DNA of 64,000 nt from Rubrivivax sp. (GCA_030653385.1 JAURZM010000032.1:158277-222276), one strand, 5' to 3'. Numbered from the stretch's first letter, positions 25,739 to 35,263 are shown. Notes: generated from the letters alone by a model not told the origin. Translations and numbers: made by a program.

Positions 25739-27148
25739 TTACAACTGCCGCTTGCGCGCCAGCGGCGGGTTGCGTTCGAAGTAGCGCTGGATGCCGCTGG
25801 CCAGCGCATTCACCAGCTCGGCGCGGAACGCCGGGCTGCGCAGCTTCTGCTCTTCCTCCGGGTTGGAAATGAAGGCCGTCTCGACCAGGATGCTGGGAAT
25901 GTCGGGGGCCTTCAGTACCGCAAAGCCCGCTTGTTCGACCTGCTTCTTGTGCAGTCGGCCGACCCGGCCGATGCGGCTGAGCACCTCTTTGCCGAGCATC
26001 AGGCTGTCCTTGATCTGGGCCGTGGTGCTCATGTCCAGCATGGCCTGCAGCAACTGCTTGTCGCGCACGCCGGCGACGTTGACACCACCCACCTTGTCGG
26101 CCGAGTTCTCGCGGTCGGCCATCCAGCGTGCGGCGGTGCTGCTGGCGCCGCTGGTGCTGAGCGCAAAGACGCTGGCACCGCGTGCTTCGCGCCGGAAGAA
26201 GGCGTCGGCATGGATGCTGACAAACAGGTCGGCCTGCACACGGCGGGCCTTGCGCACCCGTTCGTGCAGGGGCACGAAAAAGTCGCCGTCGCGCGTCATC
26301 ATCACGCGCATGCCCGGCACGGCGTTCAGGCGGTCACGCAGCTGCAGCGCCACGGCCAGCACGACATCCTTTTCGCGCAGACCGGTCGGGCCGACCGCCC
26401 CTGGGTCTTCGCCACCGTGGCCCGGGTCCAGCGCCACGATGACCAGGCGGTCCACACGGCGCCGCTCTTCAGCCGTGACCGGTGCGGGCTGGGGTGCGGG
26501 TGCTGGCGTCTGCTGCGCGACCGGCGGGGGTGCAGGTGGCAAGGCCGGTGGCGCAGGGGCCATCGCGCTGGCCGGCGTGTCGGGCACCGTGGCGGTGCTG
26601 GGCGGCTTGTCGATGCGCGCGATGAGCTCGCCCAGCGCGTCCTGCACGGCCTTCGCGGCACGTTCTTCGGCCGCTTCCTTGTCGCGGATCAGCGCCAGCA
26701 GCGGGTCGGCCTCTTGCTGTGGGTAGAGGTCGAACATCAGCCGGTTCTTGTACACACCCACGGGTGTCAGCGTGAACAGTTCGGGACGGATCGGCTGCTT
26801 CAGGTCAAACACCAGTCGCACCACACGCGGCTGGAACTGGCCCACCCGCAGACCGGCGATGAAGGGGTCGTCGGCGCGCAGCTTGCCCACCAGTTCGCGC
26901 AGCGCCGGGTTGAGCTCGACGTTGGTGATGTCGACCACCAGGCGGTGGGGGGCTTCCGTCAGCAAGTAGGTGGACAGCAGCGGTGCGTCGGACTCGATGG
27001 TGACGCGGGTGTTGTCCTTGGCCGGCCACAGGCGAACGGCCAGGATGGTGGCGGTGACCGCGGCTCCCTGCACCAACTGGTGCCCACCCAGCAGCAGCAC
27101 CAGCTGCCCCATGGCGCGCAAGGTGGCGCGGCGGCTGGTCAAGGTCAT
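25739..27148 (-). CDS. amiC: N-acetylmuramoyl-L-alanine amidase AmiC-type
   Basis: The 469-residue product has a signal-like N-terminus, an AMIN domain (about 35-140) that targets it to the septum, a proline-rich linker (about 180-230) and an Amidase_3 domain (about 235-460). Zinc ligands are in LDPGHGGEDPGA and SIHADAF, with the catalytic glutamate in ILVETAFISNPEEE. It splits the amide between MurNAc and L-alanine to separate daughter cells. It overlaps tsaE by four bases (ATGA at 27145-27148). Confidence 0.92.
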   Translation of the reverse strand: MTLTSRRATLRAMGQLVLLLGGHQLVQGAAVTATILAVRLWPAKDNTRVTIESDAPLLSTYLLTEAPHRLVVDITNVELNPALRELVGKLRADDPFIAGLRVGQFQPRVVRLVFDLKQPIRPELFTLTPVGVYKNRLMFDLYPQQEADPLLALIRDKEAAEERAAKAVQDALGELIARIDKPPSTATVPDTPASAMAPAPPALPPAPPPVAQQTPAPAPQPAPVTAEERRRVDRLVIVALDPGHGGEDPGAVGPTGLREKDVVLAVALQLRDRLNAVPGMRVMMTRDGDFFVPLHERVRKARRVQADLFVSIHADAFFRREARGASVFALSTSGASSTAARWMADRENSADKVGGVNVAGVRDKQLLQAMLDMSTTAQIKDSLMLGKEVLSRIGRVGRLHKKQVEQAGFAVLKAPDIPSILVETAFISNPEEEQKLRSPAFRAELVNALASGIQRYFERNPPLARKRQL

Positions 27149-27609
27149 GCCAGCAGCGCCTGGCCGCGTGCCGTGTGGGCCTGCACGGTGACCGTGCGGC
27201 TGTCATCGGTCTGCGGTTCGATGTGCAGGCTCAGGTCGGCCACGGGCAAAAGGCCTGCCGCATGGTCGGGCCACTCGGCCAGCTTCAGGCCCGGTGCGGC
27301 GAAGACATCGCGAAAGCCGGCGTCCAGCCATTCCCGCGGGTCGTTGAAGCGGTAGAAGTCCAGGTGCGAGATGTCCAGGCCCGGCACCGCATGCGGTTCG
27401 AGCACCGCATAGGTGGGACTCTTGATGCGCCCCTGCACACCCAGGGCCCGCAGCAGGTGGCGCACGAAGGTGGTTTTGCCGGCACCGAGCGGGCCGTGCA
27501 GTTCGATGAAGGCATCGCGCAGGCCGGGCTGCAGCGCCAGGCCACGTGCAAAGGCCTCACAGGCCGCTTCATCGGGCCAGTGCAGGGTGCGGGTTTCTAG
27601 AATGGGCAC
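27145..27609 (-). CDS. tsaE: tRNA threonylcarbamoyladenosine synthesis ATPase TsaE
   Basis: The 154-residue product has the P-loop GPLGAGKTT (39-47) and the TsaE motifs SPTYAVLEP and HLDFYRFNDPREW. TsaE drives the TsaB-TsaD complex that makes t6A37 in ANN-reading tRNAs. The start must be GTG 27609, whose first base is adjacent to the ATG of queG on the other strand. There is thus no intergenic space. The tsaE-amiC order is common in proteobacteria. Confidence 0.93.
   Translation of the reverse strand: MPILETRTLHWPDEAACEAFARGLALQPGLRDAFIELHGPLGAGKTTFVRHLLRALGVQGRIKSPTYAVLEPHAVPGLDISHLDFYRFNDPREWLDAGFRDVFAAPGLKLAEWPDHAAGLLPVADLSLHIEPQTDDSRTVTVQAHTARGQALLA
27598..27603 (+). promoter_or_regulatory. 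Possible -10 element of queG (leaderless)
   Basis: TAGAAT lies six bases before the queG ATG (27610), so transcription from it would begin at or next to the start codon and give a leaderless mRNA. No good -35 is seen, so the element is tentative. Confidence 0.35.
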
Positions 27610-28704
27610 ATGCCCGGTGAGCATCACTTCAGCAAGGAGCAGCTCGTCGTGCAGCTGAGGGAGTGGGCGCGTGAGCTGGGATTCTCCCAGATCGGTATCG
27701 CTGGCGTCGACCTGACCCAGGCCGAAGCAGGGCTGCTGGCGTGGCTGCAGGCCGGCCACCACGGCAGCATGCACTACATGGCCAGGCACGGACTGAAACG
27801 CGCGCGGCCGGCGGAACTGGTGCCAGGCACGGTGTGTGTGATCAGCGCACGCATGGATTACCTGCCACGCGACACCGGCAGTGACTGGGTGGAAGCTGAA
27901 CGTGCCCATCTGACCGACACGAAAGAAGCCGTGGTCTCGCTCTACGCCCGAGGCCGCGACTATCACAAGGTGCTGCGCATGCGGCTGCAGCGCCTGGCCG
28001 ACAAACTCGGCGCCGCCGTCGGCCCGCTGGGCCACCGGGTGTTCACCGACTCGGCTCCTGTGCTCGAAGTGGAATTGGCCACACAAGCCGGCCTGGGCTG
28101 GCGCGGCAAACACACGTTGTCGTTGTCGCGCGATGCCGGATCGATGTTTTTCCTGGGCGAGATTTTCATCGACATGGACCTGCCGCTGGACACTCCCACC
28201 AGCGCCCACTGCGGCCACTGCCGCGCCTGCATCGACATCTGCCCCACACAGGCCATCGTGGCGCCCTACCGGCTGGACGCCCGGCGCTGCATCAGCTACC
28301 TGACGATCGAACATGCCGGTGCCATCGACGAAAGCCTGCGGCCACTGATCGGCAACCGCATCTACGGCTGCGACGACTGCCAGCTGGTCTGCCCCTGGAA
28401 CAAGTACGCGCAGCGCAGCACGCTGCCCGACTTCGACACACGCGAACCCTTGCAGCGGCCGACGCTGCTGCAGCTGTGGGCCTGGACCGAAGCCGAGTTC
28501 CTTCGCCACACCGAAGGCAGCGCCATCCGCCGCATCGGCTGGACCCGCTGGCGCCGCAACCTGGCCGTGGCGCTGGGCAATGCCTGGCGCAGCGAAGGCG
28601 ACACGGCCATCGCCGCGGCCCTGGGTGCTGCGCGCGACGCCGCCGAGCCCCTGGTGCAGGAGCACATCGACTGGGCGCTGGCGCAGCGCCCCGGACCCCG
28701 CTGA
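27610..28704 (+). CDS. queG: Epoxyqueuosine reductase
   Basis: The 364-residue product reduces epoxyqueuosine to queuosine at position 34 of tRNAs, the last step of the pathway, using cobalamin and two [4Fe-4S] clusters. The cluster motifs are CGHCRACIDICP and GCDDCQLVCP. The N-terminal cobalamin-binding region includes RVFTDSAPVLEVELA and GWRGKHTLSLS. Length is normal. Its B12 need fits the B12 uptake locus at 44-52 kb. The ATG touches the GTG of divergent tsaE. Confidence 0.94.
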   Translation: MPGEHHFSKEQLVVQLREWARELGFSQIGIAGVDLTQAEAGLLAWLQAGHHGSMHYMARHGLKRARPAELVPGTVCVISARMDYLPRDTGSDWVEAERAHLTDTKEAVVSLYARGRDYHKVLRMRLQRLADKLGAAVGPLGHRVFTDSAPVLEVELATQAGLGWRGKHTLSLSRDAGSMFFLGEIFIDMDLPLDTPTSAHCGHCRACIDICPTQAIVAPYRLDARRCISYLTIEHAGAIDESLRPLIGNRIYGCDDCQLVCPWNKYAQRSTLPDFDTREPLQRPTLLQLWAWTEAEFLRHTEGSAIRRIGWTRWRRNLAVALGNAWRSEGDTAIAAALGAARDAAEPLVQEHIDWALAQRPGPR

Positions 28705-28709
28705 ACTTC

Positions 28710-29615
28710 TCACTGCGCCAGGCTGCGCCACACCGCCAGCCACAGCGGCAGGCTGGCCATGCCCAGCAACGTGGACACCGTCACCAAGCCGGCCGTGAAG
28801 CCGCCGTGGCCGCCCATGCGCACGGCCAGCACGTAGGCGCTCGAAGCCGTGGGCATGGCCGCAAAGGCCACCACCACGATCTGCTGGCCCACCGGCAGGT
28901 CGAGGGCCATGACCAGCGCCAGTGCCAGCGCAGGCATCAGCAGGTGTTTGATGGTCAAAAGCGCCGCCGCCAGACGCGGCCCTTCGCGCAAGGCACCCAG
29001 TTGCAGCCCCGCGCCCACGGCCATCAGACCCAGCGGCAGCGCTGCCGCGCCGATGCGGCCCAGCGTGGTGTTCAAGAGCTCGGGCAGCTTCAGGCCCAGC
29101 AGGTTGAACAGCAAGCCCGACGCGGTGGCCAGGATGAGTGGGTTGCGCGCCAGTTCACGCAGGTAACCGTGTCCACCCTGCCGCGCCAGGGGCCACACTG
29201 CAGCCACGTTGCACAGCGGCACACACACCGACACCAGCAGGGCCATCCAGGCCAGGCCCTGGCCGCCGGCCAGCCGCTCGGCCAGGGCCAGCGCGACGTA
29301 GGAGTTGAAGCGGAAGGCCGTCTGCGCACCCGAGGCGTGCAGGCGTGCATCGACACCCGGGAAGGCACGCAGCGCGTAGGCCAGCAACACACCCGCAGAG
29401 ACCACCGCCAGTGCACTGCCGGCCAGCGGCAGCGCTGTGTCCAGCGCCAGCGGGTTGCGCACGATCGACGTGAACAGCAAGGCCGGGAACAGCAGGTGGT
29501 ACACCAGCTTTTCGGCGCTGTCCCAGACCGGTCGACCCAGGGCTGTGTGATGGCAGATCAGGTAGCCGCAGACGATGAGCAGGAAGTCGGGCAGCAGCAA
29601 GAAGGCATCGGACAT
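28710..29615 (-). CDS. AEC-family (auxin efflux carrier-like) transporter
   Basis: The 301-residue product has about ten membrane helices in two halves, with the AEC features CGYLICH in the first helix and FAAMPTASSAYVLAVRMGG near the end. Bacterial AEC members carry malonate, malate or other organic acids. The substrate is unknown here. It is convergent with queG (5 bp between stops). ATG 29615 gives the usual short N-terminus. Confidence 0.84.
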   Translation of the reverse strand: MSDAFLLLPDFLLIVCGYLICHHTALGRPVWDSAEKLVYHLLFPALLFTSIVRNPLALDTALPLAGSALAVVSAGVLLAYALRAFPGVDARLHASGAQTAFRFNSYVALALAERLAGGQGLAWMALLVSVCVPLCNVAAVWPLARQGGHGYLRELARNPLILATASGLLFNLLGLKLPELLNTTLGRIGAAALPLGLMAVGAGLQLGALREGPRLAAALLTIKHLLMPALALALVMALDLPVGQQIVVVAFAAMPTASSAYVLAVRMGGHGGFTAGLVTVSTLLGMASLPLWLAVWRSLAQ

Positions 29616-29730
29616 TGCTGCAAGTATCGGGCTAACCCGGGTGGGGGTTCCCACATCGGCGCGGACCTTTTCGCGGGGCACGATGTGCAAAGACCTGGAA
29701 CTGCCGCGATGCGGCTGCATCTACCTGCCC

Positions 29731-30354
29731 GTGAGCATTCAACGACGACACTTCGCGCCCGGCCTGCTGGCCCTCGGCCTGCTGGCTGGCATGACATCGG
29801 CCCTGCCTGCGCTGGCGCAGGACAAAGCACCGCCGCGCATGGTCGAAGGCCAGCCGTTTGTGCAGCGCCTGAACCTGGTCGGCAGCGACCTGCGTCTGAA
29901 CGGCACTGGCGTGCGGGCCGTGGCCTGGTTCAAGGGTTATGCGGCGGGCCTGTACCTGACGCGGCCGGGCACCTCGATGGCCGAGGTGCTGGATGCCCCG
30001 GGGCCCAAGCGGCTGCAGCTGCGCATGCTGCAGGACGTGCCTGCAGAAGAATTCGTGAAGGCCCTGAACAAGGGTGTGGAGCGCAACACCCCGGCAGCCG
30101 AAATGCCGGCCCTGCGGCCGCAGATGCAGGCTTTTGCCGAGCACATCAACAAGCTTGGTACCGTACGCAAGGGCGACACCGTCGACCTCGACCTCGACCC
30201 CGCACGCGGGATGCTCTTCAGTGTGAATGGCACCCTGCGCGCCGAGCCCCTGCCCGGCGACGGGCTGCACAAGGCGCTGCTGAGGTCCTTCCTGGGCGAT
30301 CATCCCTATGATCGCAAGTTGAAAGCCGGCCTGCTGCGCGGCCCCGAGAATTGA
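29731..30354 (+). CDS. Periplasmic chalcone isomerase-like protein
   Basis: The 207-residue product has a signal peptide (GTG start, MSIQRRHFAPGLLALGLLAG, cleavage after LPALAQ) and a chalcone_isomerase-type domain (about 45-200) with the segment GVRAVAWFKGYAAGLYLT. Bacterial members of this fold mostly lack the plant active site and have no known function. An ATG at 29683 is an alternative start but would bury the signal peptide. It stands 77 bp before the Bug protein on the same strand. Confidence 0.8.
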   Translation: MSIQRRHFAPGLLALGLLAGMTSALPALAQDKAPPRMVEGQPFVQRLNLVGSDLRLNGTGVRAVAWFKGYAAGLYLTRPGTSMAEVLDAPGPKRLQLRMLQDVPAEEFVKALNKGVERNTPAAEMPALRPQMQAFAEHINKLGTVRKGDTVDLDLDPARGMLFSVNGTLRAEPLPGDGLHKALLRSFLGDHPYDRKLKAGLLRGPEN

Positions 30355-30431
30355 ACTGCCGCCAGCCGCAAGCCGCGTCAAGCGCCCGAAACAAGCCGAC
30401 CCCGATCCCGTTCACCTAGGAGACCTCCGCC

Positions 30432-31415
30432 ATGCAAAGAACCCGACTGTCCCTGCTGCTGGGCGCCCTGGCCTTCAGCCTGCCGCTGGCCACGAGCTTG
30501 AGCGCTCATGCGCAGGCCTATCCCACCAAGCCGGTGCGCCTGATCGTGCCGTTTGCCCCTGGCGGCACCACCGACATCGTGGCCCGCATCGTGAGCGAAA
30601 AGATGGGTGCCACGCTGGGACAGCAGGTGGTGGTCGAGAACAAGGCCGGTGGCGGCGGTGCCATCGGTGCGCTGGAGATGATCCGCGCCACGCCCGACGG
30701 TCACGTGCTGGGCATGGCCACGGTGTCGACGACGGCGGCCAACCCGGCCATCAACCCGAAGATCGGCTACGACCCGGCGGTTGACTTCGTGCCCATCATC
30801 AACATCGCGGCCACGCCCAACGTGATTGCGGTGCACCCCAGCTTTCCGGCGCGTGACTACAAAAGCTTCATCGCCGAGCTGAAGAAGCACCCGGGCAAGT
30901 ACAGCTATGCCAGCTCGGGCACCGGCGGCATCGGCCACCTGCAGACCGAGCTGTTCAAGAGCCTCGCGGGTGTGTTCATGACGCACATTCCCTACCGCGG
31001 CGCCGGCCCGGCGCTGAACGACACCGTCGCCGGCCAGGTCACCATCATCTTCGACAACATGCCCTCGGCGCTGCCCTTCATCAAGGACGGCCGCCTGATC
31101 CCCATCGTCGTGGCCGCGCCGGGCCGCCTGGCGCAGTTGCCCGACGTACCCACCTTCAAGGAAGTGGGTCTGGAGCCGGTCAACCGCATGGCCTATTACG
31201 GTGTGCTGGCCCCCAAGGGCACACCCAAGGCCGTGGTCGACAAGGTCGCGGCTTCGGTGAAGAAGACGCTGGAAGACCCGGCGGTGCGCGGCCGCATCGA
31301 AGCCACCGGCTCGCTGATCGTGGGCAACACACCCGAGCAGTTCGCGGCGCAGATGAAGGCCGAGCTCGAGGTCTACAAGCAGGTTGTCGTCAAGCAGAAG
31401 CTGAGCCTGGAGTAA
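30432..31415 (+). CDS. Bug-family (TctC) periplasmic substrate-binding protein
   Basis: The 327-residue product has a signal peptide ending SAHAQ and the Bug/TctC fold: [20 protein letters not shown] at the start, then [18 protein letters not shown] in the middle. Bug proteins bind carboxylates or other small molecules in the periplasm, and they are greatly expanded in Burkholderiales, mostly as orphans without TctA/TctB, as here. A ribosome-binding site (AGGAGA, nine bases upstream) supports ATG 30432. Confidence 0.92.
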   Translation: MQRTRLSLLLGALAFSLPLATSLSAHAQAYPTKPVRLIVPFAPGGTTDIVARIVSEKMGATLGQQVVVENKAGGGGAIGALEMIRATPDGHVLGMATVSTTAANPAINPKIGYDPAVDFVPIINIAATPNVIAVHPSFPARDYKSFIAELKKHPGKYSYASSGTGGIGHLQTELFKSLAGVFMTHIPYRGAGPALNDTVAGQVTIIFDNMPSALPFIKDGRLIPIVVAAPGRLAQLPDVPTFKEVGLEPVNRMAYYGVLAPKGTPKAVVDKVAASVKKTLEDPAVRGRIEATGSLIVGNTPEQFAAQMKAELEVYKQVVVKQKLSLE

Positions 31416-31425
31416 GGCCGCGCGC

Positions 31426-32322
31426 GTGGCGCCGCCCAGTGCGGCTTCGATCGACCGCTTCATCGATGCGGTGTGGATCGAAGACGGCCTGGCAGCGCTG
31501 ACGCTGGCCGCCTACCGGCACGACCTGAGCCTGTACGCCACCTGGCTGCAGGCCGAACACCGCCTGGCGCTGGACGACAGCAGTGAAGCCCATCTGCTGG
31601 GTTTCATGAGCCATCAACACCAGGCCAGCCGCGCCACCACGGCCAACCGGCGGCTGACGGTCTTCAAACGCTACTTCCGCTGGGCGCTGCGCGAGAACAT
31701 CGTGCAGGCCGATCCCACCTTGCGCTTGCAGGCCGCGCGCCAGCCCCTGCGTGTGCCCAAGACACTGTCCGAAGCGCAGGTCGAGGCTCTGCTGGCCGCG
31801 CCCGATGTCGACACCTCGCGTGGCCTGCGCGACCGCGCGATGATCGAGCTGATGTACGCCAGCGGCTTGCGTGTGAGCGAACTGGTGCAGGCCAAGACCG
31901 TGCACCTGGGGCTGGACGAAGGGGTGCTGCGCGTGCTGGGCAAAGGTGCACGCGAGCGGCTGGTGCCCTTCGGTGAAGAGGCCCACGCCTGGCTGCGTCG
32001 TTACCTGGCCGAAGCGCGGCCGCTCATCCTGGCCGGGCAGGGCAGCGAAGCCTTGTTCGTGACACGCCATGCCACGGGCATGTCGCGCCAGATGTTCTGG
32101 AACCTGATCAAACGGCATGCGCTGCTGGCCGGCATCACCGCGCCGCTGTCACCCCACACCTTGCGCCACGCCTTTGCGACGCACCTGCTGAACCACGGCG
32201 CCGACCTGCGCGCGGTGCAGCTGCTGCTGGGGCACGCCGACATCGGCACCACCACCATCTACACCCACGTGGCACGCGAGCGGCTGCGCTTGCTGCATGC
32301 CAAGCACCACCCGCGGGGCTGA
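31426..32322 (+). CDS. xerD: Site-specific tyrosine recombinase XerD
   Basis: The 298-residue product has the SAM-like N-domain (about 8-95) and the catalytic domain with R149, K173, H244, R247, H270 and nucleophile Y279 all in place (SPHTLRHAF; LGHADIGTTTIYTHV). It resolves chromosome dimers at dif together with XerC, and is directed by FtsK. GTG 31426 starts 10 bp after the Bug gene. Length and motifs fit XerD rather than a phage integrase. No dif-like site was seen nearby. Confidence 0.92.
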   Translation: MAPPSAASIDRFIDAVWIEDGLAALTLAAYRHDLSLYATWLQAEHRLALDDSSEAHLLGFMSHQHQASRATTANRRLTVFKRYFRWALRENIVQADPTLRLQAARQPLRVPKTLSEAQVEALLAAPDVDTSRGLRDRAMIELMYASGLRVSELVQAKTVHLGLDEGVLRVLGKGARERLVPFGEEAHAWLRRYLAEARPLILAGQGSEALFVTRHATGMSRQMFWNLIKRHALLAGITAPLSPHTLRHAFATHLLNHGADLRAVQLLLGHADIGTTTIYTHVARERLRLLHAKHHPRG

Positions 32323-32338
32323 GGGCCTGCCGCGGCCA

Positions 32339-32365
32339 TGAAAAAACCGGGCGCTGGGCCCGGTT
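32339..32365 (-). terminator. Intrinsic terminator of the porin gene
   Basis: AACCGGGC/GCCCGGTT (32345-32352 and 32358-32365, loop of five) is followed in minus-strand sense by six T. It lies about 37 bp after the porin stop codon and may also slow plus-strand read-through from xerD. Confidence 0.85.
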
Positions 32366-32401
32366 CGTCGTGCTGCCGGGGGCCCAGACGGGCCCGCGGG
32401 A

Positions 32402-33340
32402 TCAGAAGTTGTGGCGCACGCCCACGGCGATCGAGCTGAAGTCGCTGGCATACGGCGTGTTGGCCGACGCGTCGATCTTCGTGTAGTAGGTGTAGACCTT
32501 GGTGCGCTTGCTCAGGTTGTGGTTGTAGCCCACGGTGTACTGCAGCGCGTCGCTGTTGCTGACCTTGCTGTAGTCGCCGGACTTGCCCACGTTCAGGTGC
32601 AGTTCGTTGACACCGAAGATGTAGGCCACCGAGCCGCGGAAGTTGGTGCGGGTGCCCAGGTTGGCGCCCCAGCCGTCTTCGTCGCGCTGCACCAGGCCGC
32701 CGAACAGGAACGAGCCCATGTCGTAGAAGATGCTGGCGGCAAACTGGTTGGCATCGCCGGCCTTTTCGTAGCCCAGGCCGATGTGCAGGGGACCGGAGGT
32801 GTAGTTCACGGCGCCGTCCCAGGTGCGGATGTTGCCGCCACCTTCACCAGCGCTGACGCCGGCTTCGATGGTCAGGCCGTTGACGAAACCGGGCAGGCGG
32901 TAGGCGATCTTGTTCGTGTCGCGGCCGATGTAGGCGTACAGCGCGTCAGAAGACGTGCCGGTTTCGTGGTTGTGGAAACCGATGTAGTCCGAGGTGGCGA
33001 AGTAGGCTTCGCTGGTGAAACGGCCCAGGCGGATCATGCCGAAGCCACCTTCCAGGTTCACTTCGCTCTGGCCGGCCCAGAAGGCGCCGGTCGGGGTGCC
33101 GGTGTCGGCGTTGAAACGGTGCTCGAGGATGAAGTTGGCCTTCAGGCCGCCGCCCAGGTCTTCCGTGCCCTTGAAGCCCAGACGCGAGGCGTTGTTGACC
33201 AGTTCCTTGGTCTTGACGCCGTTGCGGTCGAGCGATTCGGCGGTCACGTTGAGGCGGCCGTAGAGGGTGACGCTGCTTTGCGCCAGGGCTGCGCCCGTGG
33301 CCAATGTGGCGATGGCGGCGACGATGAGGGTGCGCTTCAT
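32402..33340 (-). CDS. Outer-membrane general porin (Gram-negative porin family)
   Basis: The 312-residue product has a signal peptide (MKRTLIVAAIATLATGAALA), the first strand SSVTLYGRLNVTAESLD, the NNASRLGFKGTEDLGGGLKA segment typical of burkholderial porins, and a terminal phenylalanine (VGVRHNF) needed for BAM assembly. It forms a 16-strand trimeric pore. A good ribosome-binding site (AAGGA) precedes ATG 33340. The 184-bp upstream gap holds its promoter. An intrinsic terminator follows. Confidence 0.93.
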   Translation of the reverse strand: MKRTLIVAAIATLATGAALAQSSVTLYGRLNVTAESLDRNGVKTKELVNNASRLGFKGTEDLGGGLKANFILEHRFNADTGTPTGAFWAGQSEVNLEGGFGMIRLGRFTSEAYFATSDYIGFHNHETGTSSDALYAYIGRDTNKIAYRLPGFVNGLTIEAGVSAGEGGGNIRTWDGAVNYTSGPLHIGLGYEKAGDANQFAASIFYDMGSFLFGGLVQRDEDGWGANLGTRTNFRGSVAYIFGVNELHLNVGKSGDYSKVSNSDALQYTVGYNHNLSKRTKVYTYYTKIDASANTPYASDFSSIAVGVRHNF

Positions 33341-33524
33341 GCTTGTCCTTGAGGGTTGATACAAATGCTTTGCCATCGCAGAAAACCGTGACGGCGTGCT
33401 GAAAGTCTAAGGGTCATCTCAGGGCAAACCCGCCTTTAGGGTTCTCACTGAGTGGTTTTCATGCGGCAGCGCAGCATCGGCGCAACACTTCGGCAATCGA
33501 GAGCCGGCGCGGCCGGCCCGGCGC

Positions 33525-34277
33525 TCAGCGGCCGCGCAGGTGGGCCGGTGCTTCCAGGCGCTTGGCCAGCACCGACAGCAGCAGCGTCAGCGCCAGGTAG
33601 ATCACCGAGATGGCCAGGTAGGGTTCCCAGTAGCGGGAATAGGCGCCGGCCACGGTGCGCGCCGCCAGCGCCAGTTCGGCCAGGCCGATGGCCGAGACCA
33701 GCGACGAGTCCTTGATCAGCGTGATGCCCTCGTTCACCAGCGCCGGCACCATGCGCCGGAAAGCCTGTGGCAGCACCACGAAGCGCATCGCCTGGGTGTG
33801 CGACAGGCCCACGCTGTAGGCGGCCTGGGTCTGGCCGCGGTGGATGCTCTGGATGCCGGCGCGGAAGATTTCGCTGATGTAGGCACCGGCATTCAGGCTC
33901 AGCGCCAGGCAGCCCGAGAAGAAGGCGCCGTGCTCCTGTCGGAAAGTGCGGGCCGCGTCGCCGGACAGCAGCCAGCCGTGGTCGGGATGGATCAGCGCCG
34001 GCATCAGCGCAAAGTGCACCAGCAGGATCTGCACGAACAGCGGCGTGCCGCGGAAGAAGGTGATGTAGGCCACCGTCACCACCCGCGCCGCTTTCAGCAG
34101 CAGTCGCAGCGCCAGCGAACGTGGCGGCGGTGCGTCGGACGAGGTGCTGATGAGCCCGAACACGATGCCCAGCACCAGACCGGCGCCGATGGCCACCAGC
34201 GTCAGCTGCACGGTCATCAGAAGGCCGCTCAGGAAGAGCGGCCCGTAACCGGCAAGGATCTCCCAGCGAAGATCCAT
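33525..34277 (-). CDS. Polar amino-acid ABC transporter permease
   Basis: The 250-residue product is a HisM/GlnP-type permease: membrane segments from the start (LFLSGLLMTVQLTLVAIGAG), and the cytoplasmic EAA-like loop SVGLSHTQAMRFVVLPQAFR. It imports amino acids with the binding lipoprotein encoded 27 bp upstream. No ATP-binding subunit gene is adjacent on either side, so it must borrow one from elsewhere. Confidence 0.9.
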   Translation of the reverse strand: MDLRWEILAGYGPLFLSGLLMTVQLTLVAIGAGLVLGIVFGLISTSSDAPPPRSLALRLLLKAARVVTVAYITFFRGTPLFVQILLVHFALMPALIHPDHGWLLSGDAARTFRQEHGAFFSGCLALSLNAGAYISEIFRAGIQSIHRGQTQAAYSVGLSHTQAMRFVVLPQAFRRMVPALVNEGITLIKDSSLVSAIGLAELALAARTVAGAYSRYWEPYLAISVIYLALTLLLSVLAKRLEAPAHLRGR

Positions 34278-34304
34278 TGCAGCTTCCCGCTTGCTCGGCC
34301 CGGC

Positions 34305-35162
34305 TTACTTGCTGGCGGCGGAGGCCGGTGCGTCGGCCATCTTGGCCGGCGGCGCGCCGAAGTACTTGGTGTAGATCTGGTCGTAGGTGCCGTCCGCCTT
34401 GATGGCGGCCAGACCGGTGTTGACCTTGCCCAGCAGTTCGCTGTTGCCCTTCTTGAAGGCGATGCCGTACTGCTCGGGCACGAACTCCTTGTCGGACACG
34501 GTCTTGAACTTGCCGCCCGGGTTGTTGGCCACGTAGTGGGTGACCACGCCGTTGTCGGCGACCACGGCGTCCACGCCGCCGGCTTCCAGTTCCTTCAGCG
34601 CCAGCGGGGTGCTTTCGAAGCGCTTGATGTTGGTGTTGGTCTTGCCCAGCAGCTTGCTGACGGCTTCGTCGCCGGTCGTGCCGGTCTGCACGCCCACCTT
34701 CAAGCGCTTCAGGTCGCCGAACTTGGCGACCTTGCTGGTTTCCTTGACGGCGATGAGTTGGGCGGCGTCGAAATAGGGGTCACTGAAGTCCATCGTGCCC
34801 TTGCGCTCTTCGGTGATGGTCACCGCCGAAACGATCATGTCGCGGCCACCCTGGCCCAGTTCGTTGAAGATGCCTTCCCAGGGTGTGTTGACGAACTTCA
34901 CCTCGATGCCGGCCTTGGTTGCGATGGCTTGCACGACCTCGATGTCGAAGCCGACGATTTCGCCCTTTTCGTTCTGGCTCTCGAAAGGCGCGTAGGCGGC
35001 GTCGGTGCCCACCACGTACACGGTGGCCGGTGCCGGCGCGGGTGCCGATGCCACCGGCGCGGGCGCTGGCGCCTCTTCCTTCTTGCCGCAGGCGGCCAGA
35101 ACAAAGGTCGCGGCGGCAAGGCCGGCGATCTGCAGGAAACGGCGGGTCGAAATCAGCGTCAT
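34305..35162 (-). CDS. Amino-acid ABC transporter substrate-binding lipoprotein
   Basis: The 285-residue product has a lipoprotein signal (FVLAAC lipobox near residue 25), a short Ala/Pro linker and a class 3 solute-binding domain (about 47-270): TDAAYAPFESQNEKGEIVG at the start, GFDIEVVQAI, and DKEFVPEQYGIAF. It captures a polar amino acid, such as glutamine or arginine, in the periplasm. It is followed by the cognate permease. ATG 35162 directly precedes the signal peptide. Confidence 0.9.
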   Translation of the reverse strand: MTLISTRRFLQIAGLAAATFVLAACGKKEEAPAPAPVASAPAPAPATVYVVGTDAAYAPFESQNEKGEIVGFDIEVVQAIATKAGIEVKFVNTPWEGIFNELGQGGRDMIVSAVTITEERKGTMDFSDPYFDAAQLIAVKETSKVAKFGDLKRLKVGVQTGTTGDEAVSKLLGKTNTNIKRFESTPLALKELEAGGVDAVVADNGVVTHYVANNPGGKFKTVSDKEFVPEQYGIAFKKGNSELLGKVNTGLAAIKADGTYDQIYTKYFGAPPAKMADAPASAASK

Positions 35163-35263
35163 GGCAGGGGTGACAGGAGAATGAAGATGGGCATGAGTGT
35201 ATGCGCGCCTTGTGGCTTGTTTGACGCTTGTTTCACGCACGTTCGCGCCCGATGGGTGCCTGT

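Noticed and set aside
31426..32322. Treating the tyrosine recombinase as an integrase of a mobile element
   Set aside because: Length, domain layout and neighbours fit housekeeping XerD, and no attachment site or cargo is present.
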